In this document: in pieces, positions 21,479 to 32,699 of the stretch | How positions within the stretch are numbered: the stretch's first letter is position 1 | Layout: every line of letters begins with the position of its first letter | DNA from: Laguncularia racemosa | Taxonomy: Eukaryota > Streptophyta > Magnoliopsida > Myrtales > Combretaceae | Reading direction: 5' to 3' | Length of the DNA stretch: 64,000 nt | NCBI GenBank assembly: GCA_037954665.1 | Contig: JBBMOL010000013.1 | Location: forward strand, 8,370,001-8,434,000 | Translations under genes and position numbers: made by a program | The notes under the pieces: generated by a model | The model's database searches: none | Seen by the model: only the letters and a program-made list of their open reading frames with translations | What the model was told of the DNA's origin: nothing

Positions 21479-22386
21479 GACATATACCTCAACCTCACGA
21501 TGCATCATGTCGTGAAGTATGGCGACCATGGCTCTCTGATATGTTGCCCCGGCGTTTTTCAAACCGAAGGGCATGACTTTGTAACAGAAAGTTCCCCACG
21601 TCGTGATGAAGGTTGTTTTGGTTTTGTCTTCCTCGGCCATTTTTATTTGATTGTATCCTGAGAATCCGTCCATGAATGAGAAGAGATGGTTTCCTGCGGT
21701 GTTATCCACTAGAACATCAATATGAGGTAGGGGAAGTTATCCTTTGGCGTGGCTTGGTTTAAGTCCCGAAAGTCCATGCATACGCGCACTTTTTCCGTTC
21801 TTCTTCATGACGGGGACTATATTTGCCACCCATTCTGGGTAGTCGGACACTTCGATGAACCCTACTTCTAGTAGTTTCTTGACTTCTTCTTTGATTTTCA
21901 GCAAGATGTCAGGCCTAAATCTTCTTAATTTTTGTTTTTTAGGTTGACATCTTCTCTTGTGGGAAGCCTGTGAACTACTATTGACTGGTCTAAGCCCTGG
22001 CATGTCACCATATGACCAGGCAAACACATCTGCATATTCGATTAATAGCTCGGTTATCTTTCGTTTTTGCTCGGCACTCAAATTGGTCCCATTTTGAGGC
22101 TCTTAGGGTTTTCCACGCTTCCTAGATTTACTGTCTCCACAGGCTCATCGATCGAGATTCCGCTTTGTTCATGTCTTAGCCAATTTTCTTGTATTATTTC
22201 ATGGTTTAAGATATCGTCTTCAACAACTGACCCAGCAGCATTGGAAACGATATCAGCGTTTTTACATTCTACCTGCGCGAAATATCCCTGATGTTCGATG
22301 GTAAGAGATCTGAGTGACATGAAAATAAAGGCACGTATATAAGAGAAAGCAAACAAACTGTGATTAAATTGAATAAAGAGTCTCAA
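21479..22386 (-). pseudogene. Copy B pol: RT N-terminal part, cut by insertion
   Basis: This is the 5' half of RT, matching copy A 1303-2207. It includes FAWSYGDMPGL, RFRPDILLKIKEEVKKLLE, VPVMKKNGK, FSFMDGFSGYNQIKMAEED and MPFGLKNAGATYQRAM and ends at EVEVYV, where the nested element begins with TGA. Several single-base differences from copy A (for example in G, T and A runs near 21728, 21790, 21945, 21992 and 22090) split it into at least three frames. The remaining DD codons of the active site are 7.2 kb away at 14289-14294. Confidence 0.85.
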
Positions 22387-22521
22387 TAAAACTTGTTTAA
22401 TGATTTTTCTACTCTTGAGCTAACCTAGCACTATTGGTAGGACAACAAAACCAGTTGTTCAGAGCTGGACGTTGGATGGACATGCGGGAGATTGATTCCC
22501 TTTGTTGTCTTCTTTGTTTAT

Positions 22522-23655
22522 TTGAAGCTCTTGAATGGTATTTGCCCTTCTGAAAGTTTGTTGGAGAGGGGGAATGCACATCTGGGTGTCCATCAACTTC
22601 CCTTCATTCTGCCCCTTGCTTGTACTTCTTCCATGGCCATAGGAACATATCCCAGTCCGAAGGTCCCGTGCTGCCCCTCTTTGAACTGATGACCCTCCTT
22701 GCTGGTCACCATATTCACTTCACTGAAAATTTGCAATCCCAGGCTTTCTGAACCTTCATCCCCGATGTAAGGTATGGCAGTTTCTTTGTATATGGCGTAA
22801 TCCTGCTCGCCCAGTATTGTAATTATCTGCCCATTGGTGATGAATTTGACCTTTTGGTGGAGACTAAGGGAATGGCACCAGCAGCATGTATCCAAGGCCG
22901 TCCAGGAGCAAGTTGAAAGATCTTGGGATGTCGAGGACTTGGAAAGAGATGTGAAATACTTGTGGACCGATTTCCACTGGTAGGTTCACCTCCCCCACAA
23001 TGTCTCTCTTTGATCCGTCGAAAGCTCTGACCACTGTGGAGCTAGGTTTTATGTTGCTTGGATCGACCCCCAATAAGCCAAGTGTTGCCAATGGGCATAC
23101 ATTGAGGGATGATCCGTTGTCAATAAGTACTCGGGAAACGATAGTATCATTGCACCGGACCACTATGAATAGTGGCTTGGTATGTCGGTCTCCCTCTTCT
23201 CCTAGCTCTTCTGGAGAAAAAGATATCTGATCCATGGTAAAGATAGAGTTTGCCACGTCACCCATCTTGTCTGTAGCAATACCCTCCGGAACTTGAATCT
23301 GTTTTAGCACCCTGAAGAGTGCTTCCCTGTGGGGCTCAGATGTAGTAAGGAGGCCATGAGAGATATCTGCGCTGGAACTTTATTCAATTGCTCCATGATC
23401 CTGTATTCGCTGGCTTTTACCATCTTTGTAAATGCAGCAAGACCTTCTCCCTCTTCCTCCGTTTTCTCTGTATTGGGTTCTTCAGTCGGGCTCTTATACT
23501 TGGGTCATATAATCTCCCAGAGCGGGTGATACCTCCCACTATAGGAGGTCGCTCTTGTTCGAGGGCCCGATAGTCGAACGGTGCAGCCTTGTAATTCTCT
23601 GCTGGTACAGGGACATTGAATACATATTTTTTCTTTGGGATTTGTACCTCCACTG
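22522..23655 (-). pseudogene. Copy B aspartic protease region
   Basis: Same region as copy A 2340-3480. VLIDNGSSLNVCPL and FDGSKRDIVGEVNLPVEIGP are in one frame here, because the C run near 22995 keeps the base that copy A lost. Other single-base changes (near 22902 and 23505) put the downstream HQKVKFITNGQIITI part and the upstream linker in other frames. No working protease-RT frame exists. Confidence 0.75.
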
Positions 23656-25472
23656 ACTGTCCCTCATAGCATCGTATATGCCCTTGGCTTCCGATGGGAA
23701 TTAATCATGTTGACAGTCTTCCCCTCTTCTTTTGCTAGATTGTCTTCCTTCTCGAATTCCGGCCCCCACCCACTAGGCGGCCCTTGCTCAGTTGGGGTGT
23801 AAGAATAGTTCACCAGGTACTGAAACTTCCCATGTGATTCTCCCAAAGGGCCAACCGTAGGGTCCTCGGATAACCATCTTTTTTTAATGTGCACCTTTGG
23901 AGTCTCTCCCGAAACGGGTTGCTTACCCGGATTCTGTTTGACGGCTTTTTTGGGGAGCTGACTCTCTGATGTGAGCATGTTGATGGTAGGCCTGTGATTA
24001 GGCAACGGGTTGGTGTTGACATTGGGCGCTGGAGTGTTTACAAAATCCAATTGTACGATCCCTGCGTCAATCAAGTCTTGGATTTTGTGCCGGAGCCTCC
24101 AATCCTATCTGTGGAGTGTCCTTCTTGACCATGTGGTAGTCACACTTGAGGTTGGAATCAAAGTTCTTGGGCTTGTATCGGTCGTTGGGGAGTTCGAAAC
24201 TTATCAAGTTGTCTGCCCTCAACCGAGCGAAGACCTGACTGAGCGGTACGGGGATTGGAGTGAACTGCCTTGGGGGCCTGGCAGCTTGTGCATGACCCGT
24301 CGTTGGTTGCTGGGCTGGGGTATTCGGGGTCTGAAAGTCACCCGAGCCCCAGGTTTTTCTGCCTTACTCGAATGCACTGTACTGACTGTGGGCTCTTTAA
24401 CTCTATTCCCTCCTAAGGGCCTTTGGGTTGGTGCAACCCTAGGAGGTTCCATTGAGTGGAGCCCTGCCGTGGTGATGGCATTCTCGATCCTGCAACCTGC
24501 AGCCACTACTTCTGCAAAACTGGAGGACGTCTGGCCGACTAAATGTGAAAAATAAGTTTTTTCCAAGGTATTTACAAATATGGATGTCAATTCCTTTTCA
24601 GATATCGGAGTGGCTACCCTGGCAGCTTGGGCCCTCCAGCGTTGAGCATATTCCTTGAACGGCTCAGTATGTCTTTGTCGGAGATTCCCCAGATCGATTA
24701 CAGATGGAGCAACTTCTATGTTAAACTTGTATTGATCATAAAAGGCCGGGCTAGCTTTTCCCAGGTGTTGATGATGTTGAAGTTAAGGTGAGCATACCAG
24801 ACCAATGCAGGGCCTGTGAGGCTGTCCTGGAAGGTCTGGAGCATGAGTTGATCATATTGAGCATACTTGCTCATCTTCCGGGCATATAGCCTGGTATGCA
24901 TCTTGGGGCAGCCGGTCCCATCATACTCTCAAAATCTGGGGTCTTGAACTTGTCAGGGTATGCTTCCTCCCTGTATGCTGGTAGATTGGTGATTCCGGCC
25001 TGTTCAAAGCCATCAGGGCCTTCAATAGTTTTCATTTTGTCATTGAGCTGCTGGAAGAGTCGCTTCTCCATCTCCTTTTGTCTCTCTTCCATCTCCTTTT
25101 TCAGATCATCAGAGGTCGGCCCCTGGCTGACTTTCGGCTCATACTCGAAAGCTGGGTTTAGGTGGGAATTGATTTCTTCGTATTCCGGAGGCTGTCCCTC
25201 CACAGCTTTTCCCTTCCTGACCCCTGAATACTCTTCTTGAGTCGGCTGGGTGTTGCGCAGAGGCTGATGCTTTCAGTCAAGAGGTGAACTTGGGCAGCCA
25301 ATTGTTGGACCGTCTGCTCTAGGGATATGATCCTGGAATCTGAGGCAGCTTCAGCGTTAGTGTTATTGCGGTTGTCACTACTGTTGGCCATTTTTGCTCT
25401 TGAGCGTGTAAGGACTGGGCTTCTGGGCGGGTTCGGTTGCTTGGAAGCTATTTTCGATACCTGGATCCGCAT
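23656..25472 (-). pseudogene. Copy B Gag
   Basis: It corresponds to copy A gag and starts at the ATG at 25470-25472. At least five single-base length differences from copy A (near 25260, 24928, 24750, 24335, 24130 and 23965) fragment it. Recognisable blocks remain: the coiled-coil-like EQTVQQLAAQVHLLTESI, the gag core around YAQYDQLMLQTFQDSLTGPA, and the C-terminal LVNYSYTPTEQGPPSGWGPE. The frame at the gag-protease junction, which copy A has lost, is kept for EEGKTVNMINSH. Confidence 0.8.
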
Positions 25473-25633
25473 TTTATTTTTTTTGTTTTAGTATGATGAA
25501 TGCAAGAATGAAATGCATGTGTCACGCGAATGCTAAAAGATAAAGAGGGTTGACAACTAATTGACAATGTATTATCCAAACTTTACTTAATAATTCTGGA
25601 GTTCAAATAAAAATGAAAGATTACAATGATAAT

Positions 25634-27160
25634 CTATTTCCTAGCTTTCTTTGTCTTCTGTTGTGGAGGCTCAAGTTTCCTACTGATGATAGCTTCTAGT
25701 TCTTTGACCTTGGCTTGGGATTTCTCCAATTGTGCTTCTAAGGCCTTGTTCCTTTGGTCGGATTCCTTGAAGCGTCCCTTCCAGATGTCTTTCTTGTAAT
25801 CTGCGGCTTCGAAGTACACTTCCATCCGGGCTTTGACCTGCTCCAGGTAGATTTCTGTCTCGGGATCGATCCTATCTGGTCTTGGCTGAGTGACGTCTGG
25901 AACCCGGTATGCTCTTTCCCCTGTCTGGTATAGCTGGCGGATTACAAACTCTCTGGTGGCTCGGTGTTTTCCCACTTCGCCATCTAGCTCTCCTAGGTCC
26001 ACATTCGGGCTTTCGATTCTGGCTCCCCAGAGCGCTTTGACCTCTGCTAGCTTAGCAAATTTCTCGGCTACCAACAGGTTCGGATCCTGATACTCAAAGG
26101 TGACTGCTTCGAGTGAAGGCCGGTAAACTATGTCTTGAACGGTACCGAATTGGCGGACTACGGAGTTTGGGTGATATCCAATACATCCATTGATCCCGAT
26201 TAACGGCACTGCTTGGAAATTACTGCAGGTTAAGATGATTTTATTGCAGCAACTCCACCTGGCTGTCCACAGAATATCTTCGGCGCTAAGGCTTCTAAGC
26301 AGATCTACCCAACTGTAGCTGGTAATGTCGTCGGGTAGCTTCACCTTTTCTATACAGGAATCCACCAGATCCACCTGTTGGGCCAGGGTTTTCCTGACGA
26401 TGTTCAGCCCGAAGCATTTGAGGTGGCTTACGAACCATATCAGCAGAAGGTTGATGCTGGAGCGGAGGATCCCATGACCCTTCTTCTTGAGGAAATTCAG
26501 ATTTCGGATCTGTTCAGCCAGTAGAGCCGGGATGTAAGATTTTCCCTCCAGGAATTGGGTTACCAGCTCTGCAACCCGGTAGTGAATATAGAAAGTTCCG
26601 GTGGGGAACAGTATGGTGGCGAAGGCTGTCAAGATGAAAGCCTTCATCCTTCTTTGTCTGTAAGTCTGAGGGTCCCCACACAGGATGTCCTTTCTATCCC
26701 CATTGTCTTCTCGGGCAATAAACCAGGCTTCTAGATCATCCATGCGTATGCAATACCCGTTACAGTCTGCCAAGGCTTTGTTGACTGCTGTTTTGCGGAT
26801 GCCCAGTAGTCTGCTGAACGTACCAGCTGGCCCGGCCTCAAGGTCTGGTGCGTAAATCTGATTAGTCAGTGCTGGAGCCTGTAGCAACTGGGTATACTCC
26901 TCCAGGGTAGGGGTGATCTCATGCGGTCCGATGAAGAAAGCTGCGGGCTCGATCTCCCATAACTGGAGCATGGCCCGGACCATAGGCAAATTCGCCTCTG
27001 TCTTAGTCAGTGAGAGGACGGGGCCGATCTTTTGTTGGATAAAGGCTTGCTCCTCTGGGTTATACAAGGTAAACCAGTGGTCCAGTACCAATTTTGGGTC
27101 CAAAGGTTTGTACACCCGAATTTCTTTGCGGAGGAGGCGGTTGACTGCACTGCTAGCCAT
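25634..27160 (-). CDS. Copy B ORF1, plant-mobile-domain-like (DUF7745-type) protein
   Basis: An unbroken 508-codon frame, the same length as copy A ORF1 and differing at about five residues (for instance I/V near residue 48, D/N and V/A near residues 100 and 112, I/V near residues 125 and 330). It has the PTLEEYTQLLQAP, YRQRRMKAFILTAFATILFP and VPLIGINGCIGYHP landmarks and the C-terminal coiled coil with a basic tail. The gag next to it is broken at several points while this frame is not. Its function in the element is unknown; gene capture from a host plant-mobile-domain family is a reasonable inference for its origin. Confidence 0.85.
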   Translation of the reverse strand: MASSAVNRLLRKEIRVYKPLDPKLVLDHWFTLYNPEEQAFIQQKIGPVLSLTKTEANLPMVRAMLQLWEIEPAAFFIGPHEITPTLEEYTQLLQAPALTNQIYAPDLEAGPAGTFSRLLGIRKTAVNKALADCNGYCIRMDDLEAWFIAREDNGDRKDILCGDPQTYRQRRMKAFILTAFATILFPTGTFYIHYRVAELVTQFLEGKSYIPALLAEQIRNLNFLKKKGHGILRSSINLLLIWFVSHLKCFGLNIVRKTLAQQVDLVDSCIEKVKLPDDITSYSWVDLLRSLSAEDILWTARWSCCNKIILTCSNFQAVPLIGINGCIGYHPNSVVRQFGTVQDIVYRPSLEAVTFEYQDPNLLVAEKFAKLAEVKALWGARIESPNVDLGELDGEVGKHRATREFVIRQLYQTGERAYRVPDVTQPRPDRIDPETEIYLEQVKARMEVYFEAADYKKDIWKGRFKESDQRNKALEAQLEKSQAKVKELEAIISRKLEPPQQKTKKARK

Positions 27161-27677
27161 CTATTACAATAGGAAACAGCCTAGTTACAACAAGAACTAT
27201 GAAAACGTTACAGGGAAATAGTCCCGAACTCCAAGGACAAAATAACAAACCATTACATTGTCATCCAATTGTCAACCCTTCTTACGATGTCATGTATGCA
27301 AGTAGGTGGGTTCTAACTGGTTCCCGAGCTCTATGGCCTCCCGCATTCTCGAAGAAATGGATCTCAGGCCATATCGAAGCATAGGGTGGGGTAGCCTAAT
27401 CGGTCCCGAACGGTGAATCAACTCACTTCGCCCGAAACCTACACAATGGCTCCCCGACTTAGGTTGATAGGACGGTCCGGGTTCGACCGCATCTACTCAC
27501 ACAAGCATATGTATGTATGCAAGAAACCCCCACAATAAAGAAAATACAAAATCTAACTAAACCCTGAAAAGTTAGCAACAGAATAATAATTAAAAAACAC
27601 AGTTCTTTAAGATAAAGATTTGAAGAGATTCAGGTGGCTAGCCTGCTGGTATGGAGTCCCCAGTGGAGTCGCCATCC
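27161..27677 (-). promoter_or_regulatory. Copy B leader with primer binding site
   Basis: Nearly identical to 6990-7506. The primer site is 27656-27674 and lies three bases from the LTR. Nothing else is evident. Confidence 0.75.
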
Positions 27678-29757
27678 TGTCGAGTCTAATTTTTGAATTC
27701 CCATTCCTAATCCGATCTAAACTAGACCCTATGCTCATCTAATATAGATCCTCGACTTGAGTTAGGAATTTCGTTTAATTTTTGGAGTCGCCACCCAACT
27801 GTTTGTTGGGAAAATTGAATTAAGACTAAAGGAGCGGATTAGTCTTAATTTGGACCACTAGTCGTCGTTCTTTCCTCTTCTTGTTTTTGTGAAAAGAGGA
27901 AAAGGGAAAACCAGAGCTTCTAAGTCCGGAGGCTAACCTATTAAAACCTTTACGGTTACCACCTAATCTCCCAAAATTGTTTATCTTTAGAAATGTGTTT
28001 CATTTGTGTTTCTGTTACTTTTTATTATGTTTGAGAATTGTTTTGAGAAAATGATTTTTCTTTATTTTAGGGGTTGACCCGAATGGGTGCCTACGTACCT
28101 GCTATTCAGGATCAAATAAGCCGTAGTTCGCTTTTCTGAAAACCTTTAGATTTGTTGATGAATTTTAATTTTTGCAAACTCTTTTGATTTATGTTCTTAA
28201 CATTTTTGGGATTTTTTTAAAACTTCTGAGCCTAAACTTTGAATTTGATTTTTTTTTAAAATGATTTTGAGGGAAAACATCAATTTTGAGTTTATTTGGA
28301 GAAAATGGTTTTTTCTAGTGCTAAACTTATTTTTTGTATTCTTTTGAATTTTTTTTTTTTATGAATCTTTACGATTTTTGTGATTTTTATGATTTTTATG
28401 AGTTTTTTATGATTTTTATAATTTTTTTTATTTTTGTTGAAAATTTCATCCTAAGTTTACTTTCTATCCTATTTTGAAATTTATTATTATTTTCCTAATA
28501 TTTTTATTGTTTTTTTTTCTACATTTTTATTACTATTTTTATTTTATTTTTCCTTCTCTATTTTTTTTATTTTCTACATTATTAAATTCTAGGAAAATAT
28601 AATTTTTACATTTTCCTATTTATTGAAAATATAAACAAATAAATAAATAAATGGCTAACAAAATAATAATAATAAATAAATAAATTCAGAATAATCAAAT
28701 AAACAAAATAAATAATAATAAAAAATCTGGAAAATCCGACTTACCTGGATCCGGGTCGCTACGCGGGTCAGGTCGGTCGGGTCAAATCGGGTCGGATCTG
28801 TCGGAGACGGCAGCGGGGTTGGCTCGTTCACGGCGTTCCGGCGGTCGTTTGCGGTGGGTGAAGTGTCGAATCCTAGCTTCTTGAGGGTGCTGAATCCGAT
28901 GGTGGTGGCGGTTTACTCCCAGATCGCCTCCTTGCGGCGGCTCAACTCCGATCGATGGTCTCGGCTCCAAGCTTCTCCGGCGAACTCCGATTCACTCCTT
29001 TCTCTCTCTTTCTCTCACTTTTTCTTCATGTTTCTTCCTCCTGTTCTCCTCTATTTATAGGAACCTCGAACTCCTCTTGGATAAGCTCGAATCGGCCGAT
29101 TTAGATAAACCCATATTTTTCCGTTTCTTAGATTTGATTTTATCCAATCCATTTGATACCGATTTGTTGTAATCTTACCATTTATCTGGATAATTCGGTC
29201 TTGGATTTATTGAAATCTAAAATATTTGAAGAAATCCAGCAATTTCAGCCTTATCGGACTTTTGCCGGATTTTTCTCCGGCTGGGCTTGCGAAGAAGATG
29301 ATCACGCGCGACGCGCGTGACTTCCCTCGGCCAATCACATGCTACCACGTGGCAGCTCCAGGCGAAAGGCAAAAAAAAAAGTTTGCACAGAATGCTCGGG
29401 GAGGATTCGAACCTACAACGTCTGGCCTCCACACGTTCCTCACGCACACACACGAGCCAGCTGAGCTGGCCCAATTTCCCGATTTTATTTACATCGCAAA
29501 TTGTACATATGCGATGCAATTTTTTATTTTTTTGTATTTTTTGAAATTTCAAAAATTTGTAAAAATTGTTTATTATTTATTATTGCCATTCCTGAAATCA
29601 TTTTTCAAAATTGAAGTGTTTTCCTATTTATTTTTATTTTTTGAACATTTTCATTATTTATGGAAAATTAGGAAAAATTGGGAAAAATTAGGAAAAATTG
29701 AAAAATTGATTATTATCGAGAATTGTTGATTCCGAGGGCAAAAATGGGGTGTTTACA
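27678..29757 (-). repeat. 5' LTR of copy B (outer right end of the tandem array)
   Basis: A 2080-bp copy of 7507-9601. Most differences are length changes in T/A tracts. It has the TATA box at 29051-29060 and the tRNA-like module at 29371-29473. To its right lies copia sequence, so 29757/29758 is the insertion boundary of the array. Confidence 0.9.
29371..29473 (-). other. tRNA-like Pol III module (second LTR)
   Basis: A-box at 29457-29467, B-box at 29403-29413 and a run of ten T at 29371-29380, all on the minus strand as in the other LTR. Confidence 0.55.
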
Positions 29758-30660
29758 CTTAGTTTATGTTGATGATGTATTATTAGTTGGAAACAATCTT
29801 GATTCAATTAATTCAATCAAAGTAGCTGTTGATCGTGCCTTTACCATAAAGGACTTGGGTGAGGTTCGATTCTTTTTAGGAATAGAGATCTATCAAATAT
29901 TAGAAGGTTTTTTCCTCAATCAACATAAATTTCTTCTTGACATTTTGCAAGGCACAAGGCTTACTACTACAAAACCTTCCAAATTACCTTTCTCATTAAA
30001 TGGTCATTTAAGTAGTGATGAAGGAAAACTTTTGGTAGATCCTCAATTATGCAAGTGCTTGGTTGAAAGACTTTGGCATATGACTATGACTCAACCAGAT
30101 GTCACATTTGCAGTTCCACAGCTCAACCAATTTGTTTCTTCCCCATAAATAACTCACTTGCAAGTTGCGCTTTGTTTATTGCATTACTTGAAGCATGTTG
30201 TTGATCAAGGTTTGTTCTATTCTAGTTCTTCTCCAATGAGTTTGTATGCTTTTACTAATGTTGATTAAGGATCTTGTTGTGTTGATCATAAGTCACTATC
30301 CCGGTTTTGTGTTTTTCTTAGATCTTCTCTTATTTCTTGGAAGACCGAGAAACAACCAATTGTTGCTACATCATCCATTGAAGCAAAGTATAGGAGTATT
30401 GCATTTACTACAAAAGAGTTGTTATGGATATTTTATCTTCGTCATGATTTAAATATTTCGATTAATCTACCAATCATGTTGTTTATAGACAACAAATCGG
30501 CCTGCTTGCTTGTTGATAATCCTTGTTATCATAGTAGAACCAAGCATGTAGGAAAAGACATGCATTTCTTGGAAGACCATATTTCAACTTGATTTCTGCT
30601 ATTACAACATGTTCCCTCTTCCAATCGCTTGCAAATGCTATGCCAAAGCCTATTCATGAA
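29758..30660 (+). pseudogene. Ty1/copia RT and RNase H remnant
   Basis: The frame opens abruptly at the LTR edge with LVYVDDVLLVGNN, the copia RT active site, and runs through VRFFLGIEIYQILEGFFLNQ, a typical copia RT tail, to a stop near 30148. Copia RNase H follows in degraded form, with KQPIVATSSIEAKYRSIA, FIDNKSACLL and HSRTKHVGKDMHFLED; stops near 30148, 30270 and 30592 and frame changes show it is dead. The N-terminal RT, integrase and gag are absent because the Tat array was inserted into the RT; they should lie left of the array, outside the window. Confidence 0.85.
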
Positions 30661-30682
30661 TCCTAATTAGGGGGGTATGGTT

Positions 30683-30853
30683 TGTTACAAGCAGTATAGT
30701 TAATTATTTTACACATGTTACTTGATACACATGTACTGTAACTAACATGTACATTTGTATATATATTTTTCTTCAACCACAATAATAGAATAACGCATTT
30801 TCACATTTCCATTTCCTTCTCTATTTCTTCTTCTCTTCAATTAGCTATGAACA
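30683..30853 (+). repeat. Possible short 3' LTR of the copia relic
   Basis: A purine stretch (TTAGGGGGGTATGG, about 30667-30680) follows the last copia codons, and a segment beginning TGTTACAAGC and ending TATGAACA could be a 171-bp LTR. It has a TATATATA-like stretch near 30759. No second copy is visible to confirm the ends. Confidence 0.35.
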
Positions 30854-32596
30854 CAAGTTCAAGATTTACACTTTTTGATTCTTTTACACTTATTAATTAG
30901 TATGCTCACTTGTCCAAATCTAAAAAAATAATCAAACTATAAAATGTTGAAGACCTTTTTTTTCAATACGCATATTTATACAAGACCCAAAGCTGTGATG
31001 TGTATGCTAATAATAACAATCTATAAAAGATGATACAATAAATTCATTAACATATTTTCTATTGTAGTAATTATTATTAATGCACCAAACTTTTTTCTAT
31101 TCTTGATTACTTGAATTAGTGGATATCTAATACGAAATTGTCCCCAGTTCTTTTTAAAAAACTACAATCATTTTTGCTTAATACATAATTTTTGAAAAAC
31201 CTAAAAGGTAAAAGTGAAAGAAAGGTTATTTATTAAAAATAATGTATTGAAAATAAACATAATTAATGTCACGTGTCTTATTGACATAAGTGTAAACTGA
31301 TATGAAAGCTTTTATTCTAAATATTACACATAAATTATGACGACTAATATATAAATTGCTAAAAATAGGAATTGTCAATTTAGCAACCTTTATCTCTCAT
31401 ATTTTGAAGCTTTTTATATTCTAGATGTAGTGATTTTTATTCACATTTATTTATTATTACTTTTACCCTATATTCACTTTGTGAAATAATTTTTATCAAA
31501 TGTGTTAAGAGTAGAAAGCTCTGAAATAAAATCCATTAGTTAAACTATGATGAATCACATTATATATAACAACATCAACATGTCTCTATCTATTCTACTG
31601 TGTAACCTATTGCTCCAAAAACTCACCTTCATTCTTACATGATATATCTAATATTAATGTGGCTAGAAATACATCTTCATTTAGTAAGTAGATTATATAT
31701 AGCTAGATGCAATCACCGTCGTATAGTTCAAATCAAAATCTTCCTATAGCCTAGGCAATTCAACTTATAATAACAGATCATGTAAAAAAATAAAGAATGT
31801 TTAGCCTCTTTTCGATATAATAAGATAAGTAAAAGATATTCGAACTATAATATTTTTATTTTCCAAATGCAAATTAATTAAAATTTATATATGGCTACAG
31901 AAATTTGTAAGCCTAACAAGTGCTATAAAAATAAATATCGTTAAAATAACGTAAAGATACAATTTCTTCCCACCCCCCGAACCCGCGCCCGGCTGTACCC
32001 CAAGTAATGTACGCATAGAACCTAGACTAGAAGACTAGAAGTGTCATCGTCTATATTATGTTTTGTTAAATGGATGTAAAACGGAGAGGAAAGTGCTAAC
32101 CAAACTTGTCAGGGACTAGCAACATGGCACCCGACGGTTAGCCGTTGGCGTCGGCCTCGGCGACACATGTTTAGCTTTAGCTATTACCCTAAGTGCACAT
32201 GGAAAATTCCAGAGTGGTAGTGGTTCTTTTTTTCATTTTTATTTTTAATTTTTTTATCATTTCTATATATGTATATATATATTTGCATCTGGTGTGTATT
32301 TAAGCTACACTTATTTATCAATAATATGGAACAATAATAGTGGTAAATCGGGCTGCTCTACATTATAACGCTTGTGTTGGTATGATAACAGATGATTTAA
32401 AAACTCTATTGAATCTGCAATAAGCAATCCGTGCAAAATCTTTATCCTTGACTCATTTTCTGTTTTTTCTTTCTTTCTTTTTTTAATTATTTGGTGCGAA
32501 GGGTAGTTTTTCTTATATACAAGATTAATATATCGTACAACGAATAATACATCACGTGGTAAACTAGTCTATATGTCATACACGGATATTTTCATT

Positions 32597-32629
<33 letters not shown>

Positions 32630-32699
32630 CATAAAATAATATTATAGAATAAATAATTAATATAATAAATATAATATAATAGGTGACAATATCATAAAT
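30854..32699. other. AT-rich DNA without recognised genes
   Basis: No coding frame of note. It contains T/A microsatellite DNA (about 32597-32629, TA followed by TG repeats) and a small GC-richer island (about 31975-32185) that I cannot assign. Confidence 0.6.

Larger units (their letters stand above)
1..29757 (-). mobile_element. Tandem pair of Tat/Ogre-type Ty3/gypsy retrotransposons sharing one LTR
   Basis: Two copies of one minus-strand element lie head to tail. Copy B runs from its 5' LTR (27678-29757) through its internal region (9602-27677) to an LTR at 7507-9601; copy A begins with that same LTR and continues to base 1, which corresponds to base 12990 of copy B. The repeat period is about 13.0 kb once the 7184-bp nested insertion is removed. 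The order ORF1, gag, protease, RT, two RNase H domains, integrase and a repeat-rich 3' UTR fits the Tat/Ogre lineage, for which an extra ORF upstream of gag and an additional archaeal-type RNase H are established. The copies look about 98-99 percent identical by eye. The integrase and left LTR of copy A are outside the window. Confidence 0.85.

Noticed and set aside
31975..32185. GC-richer island as a gene promoter
   Set aside because: No downstream coding frame or exon-like structure supports it.
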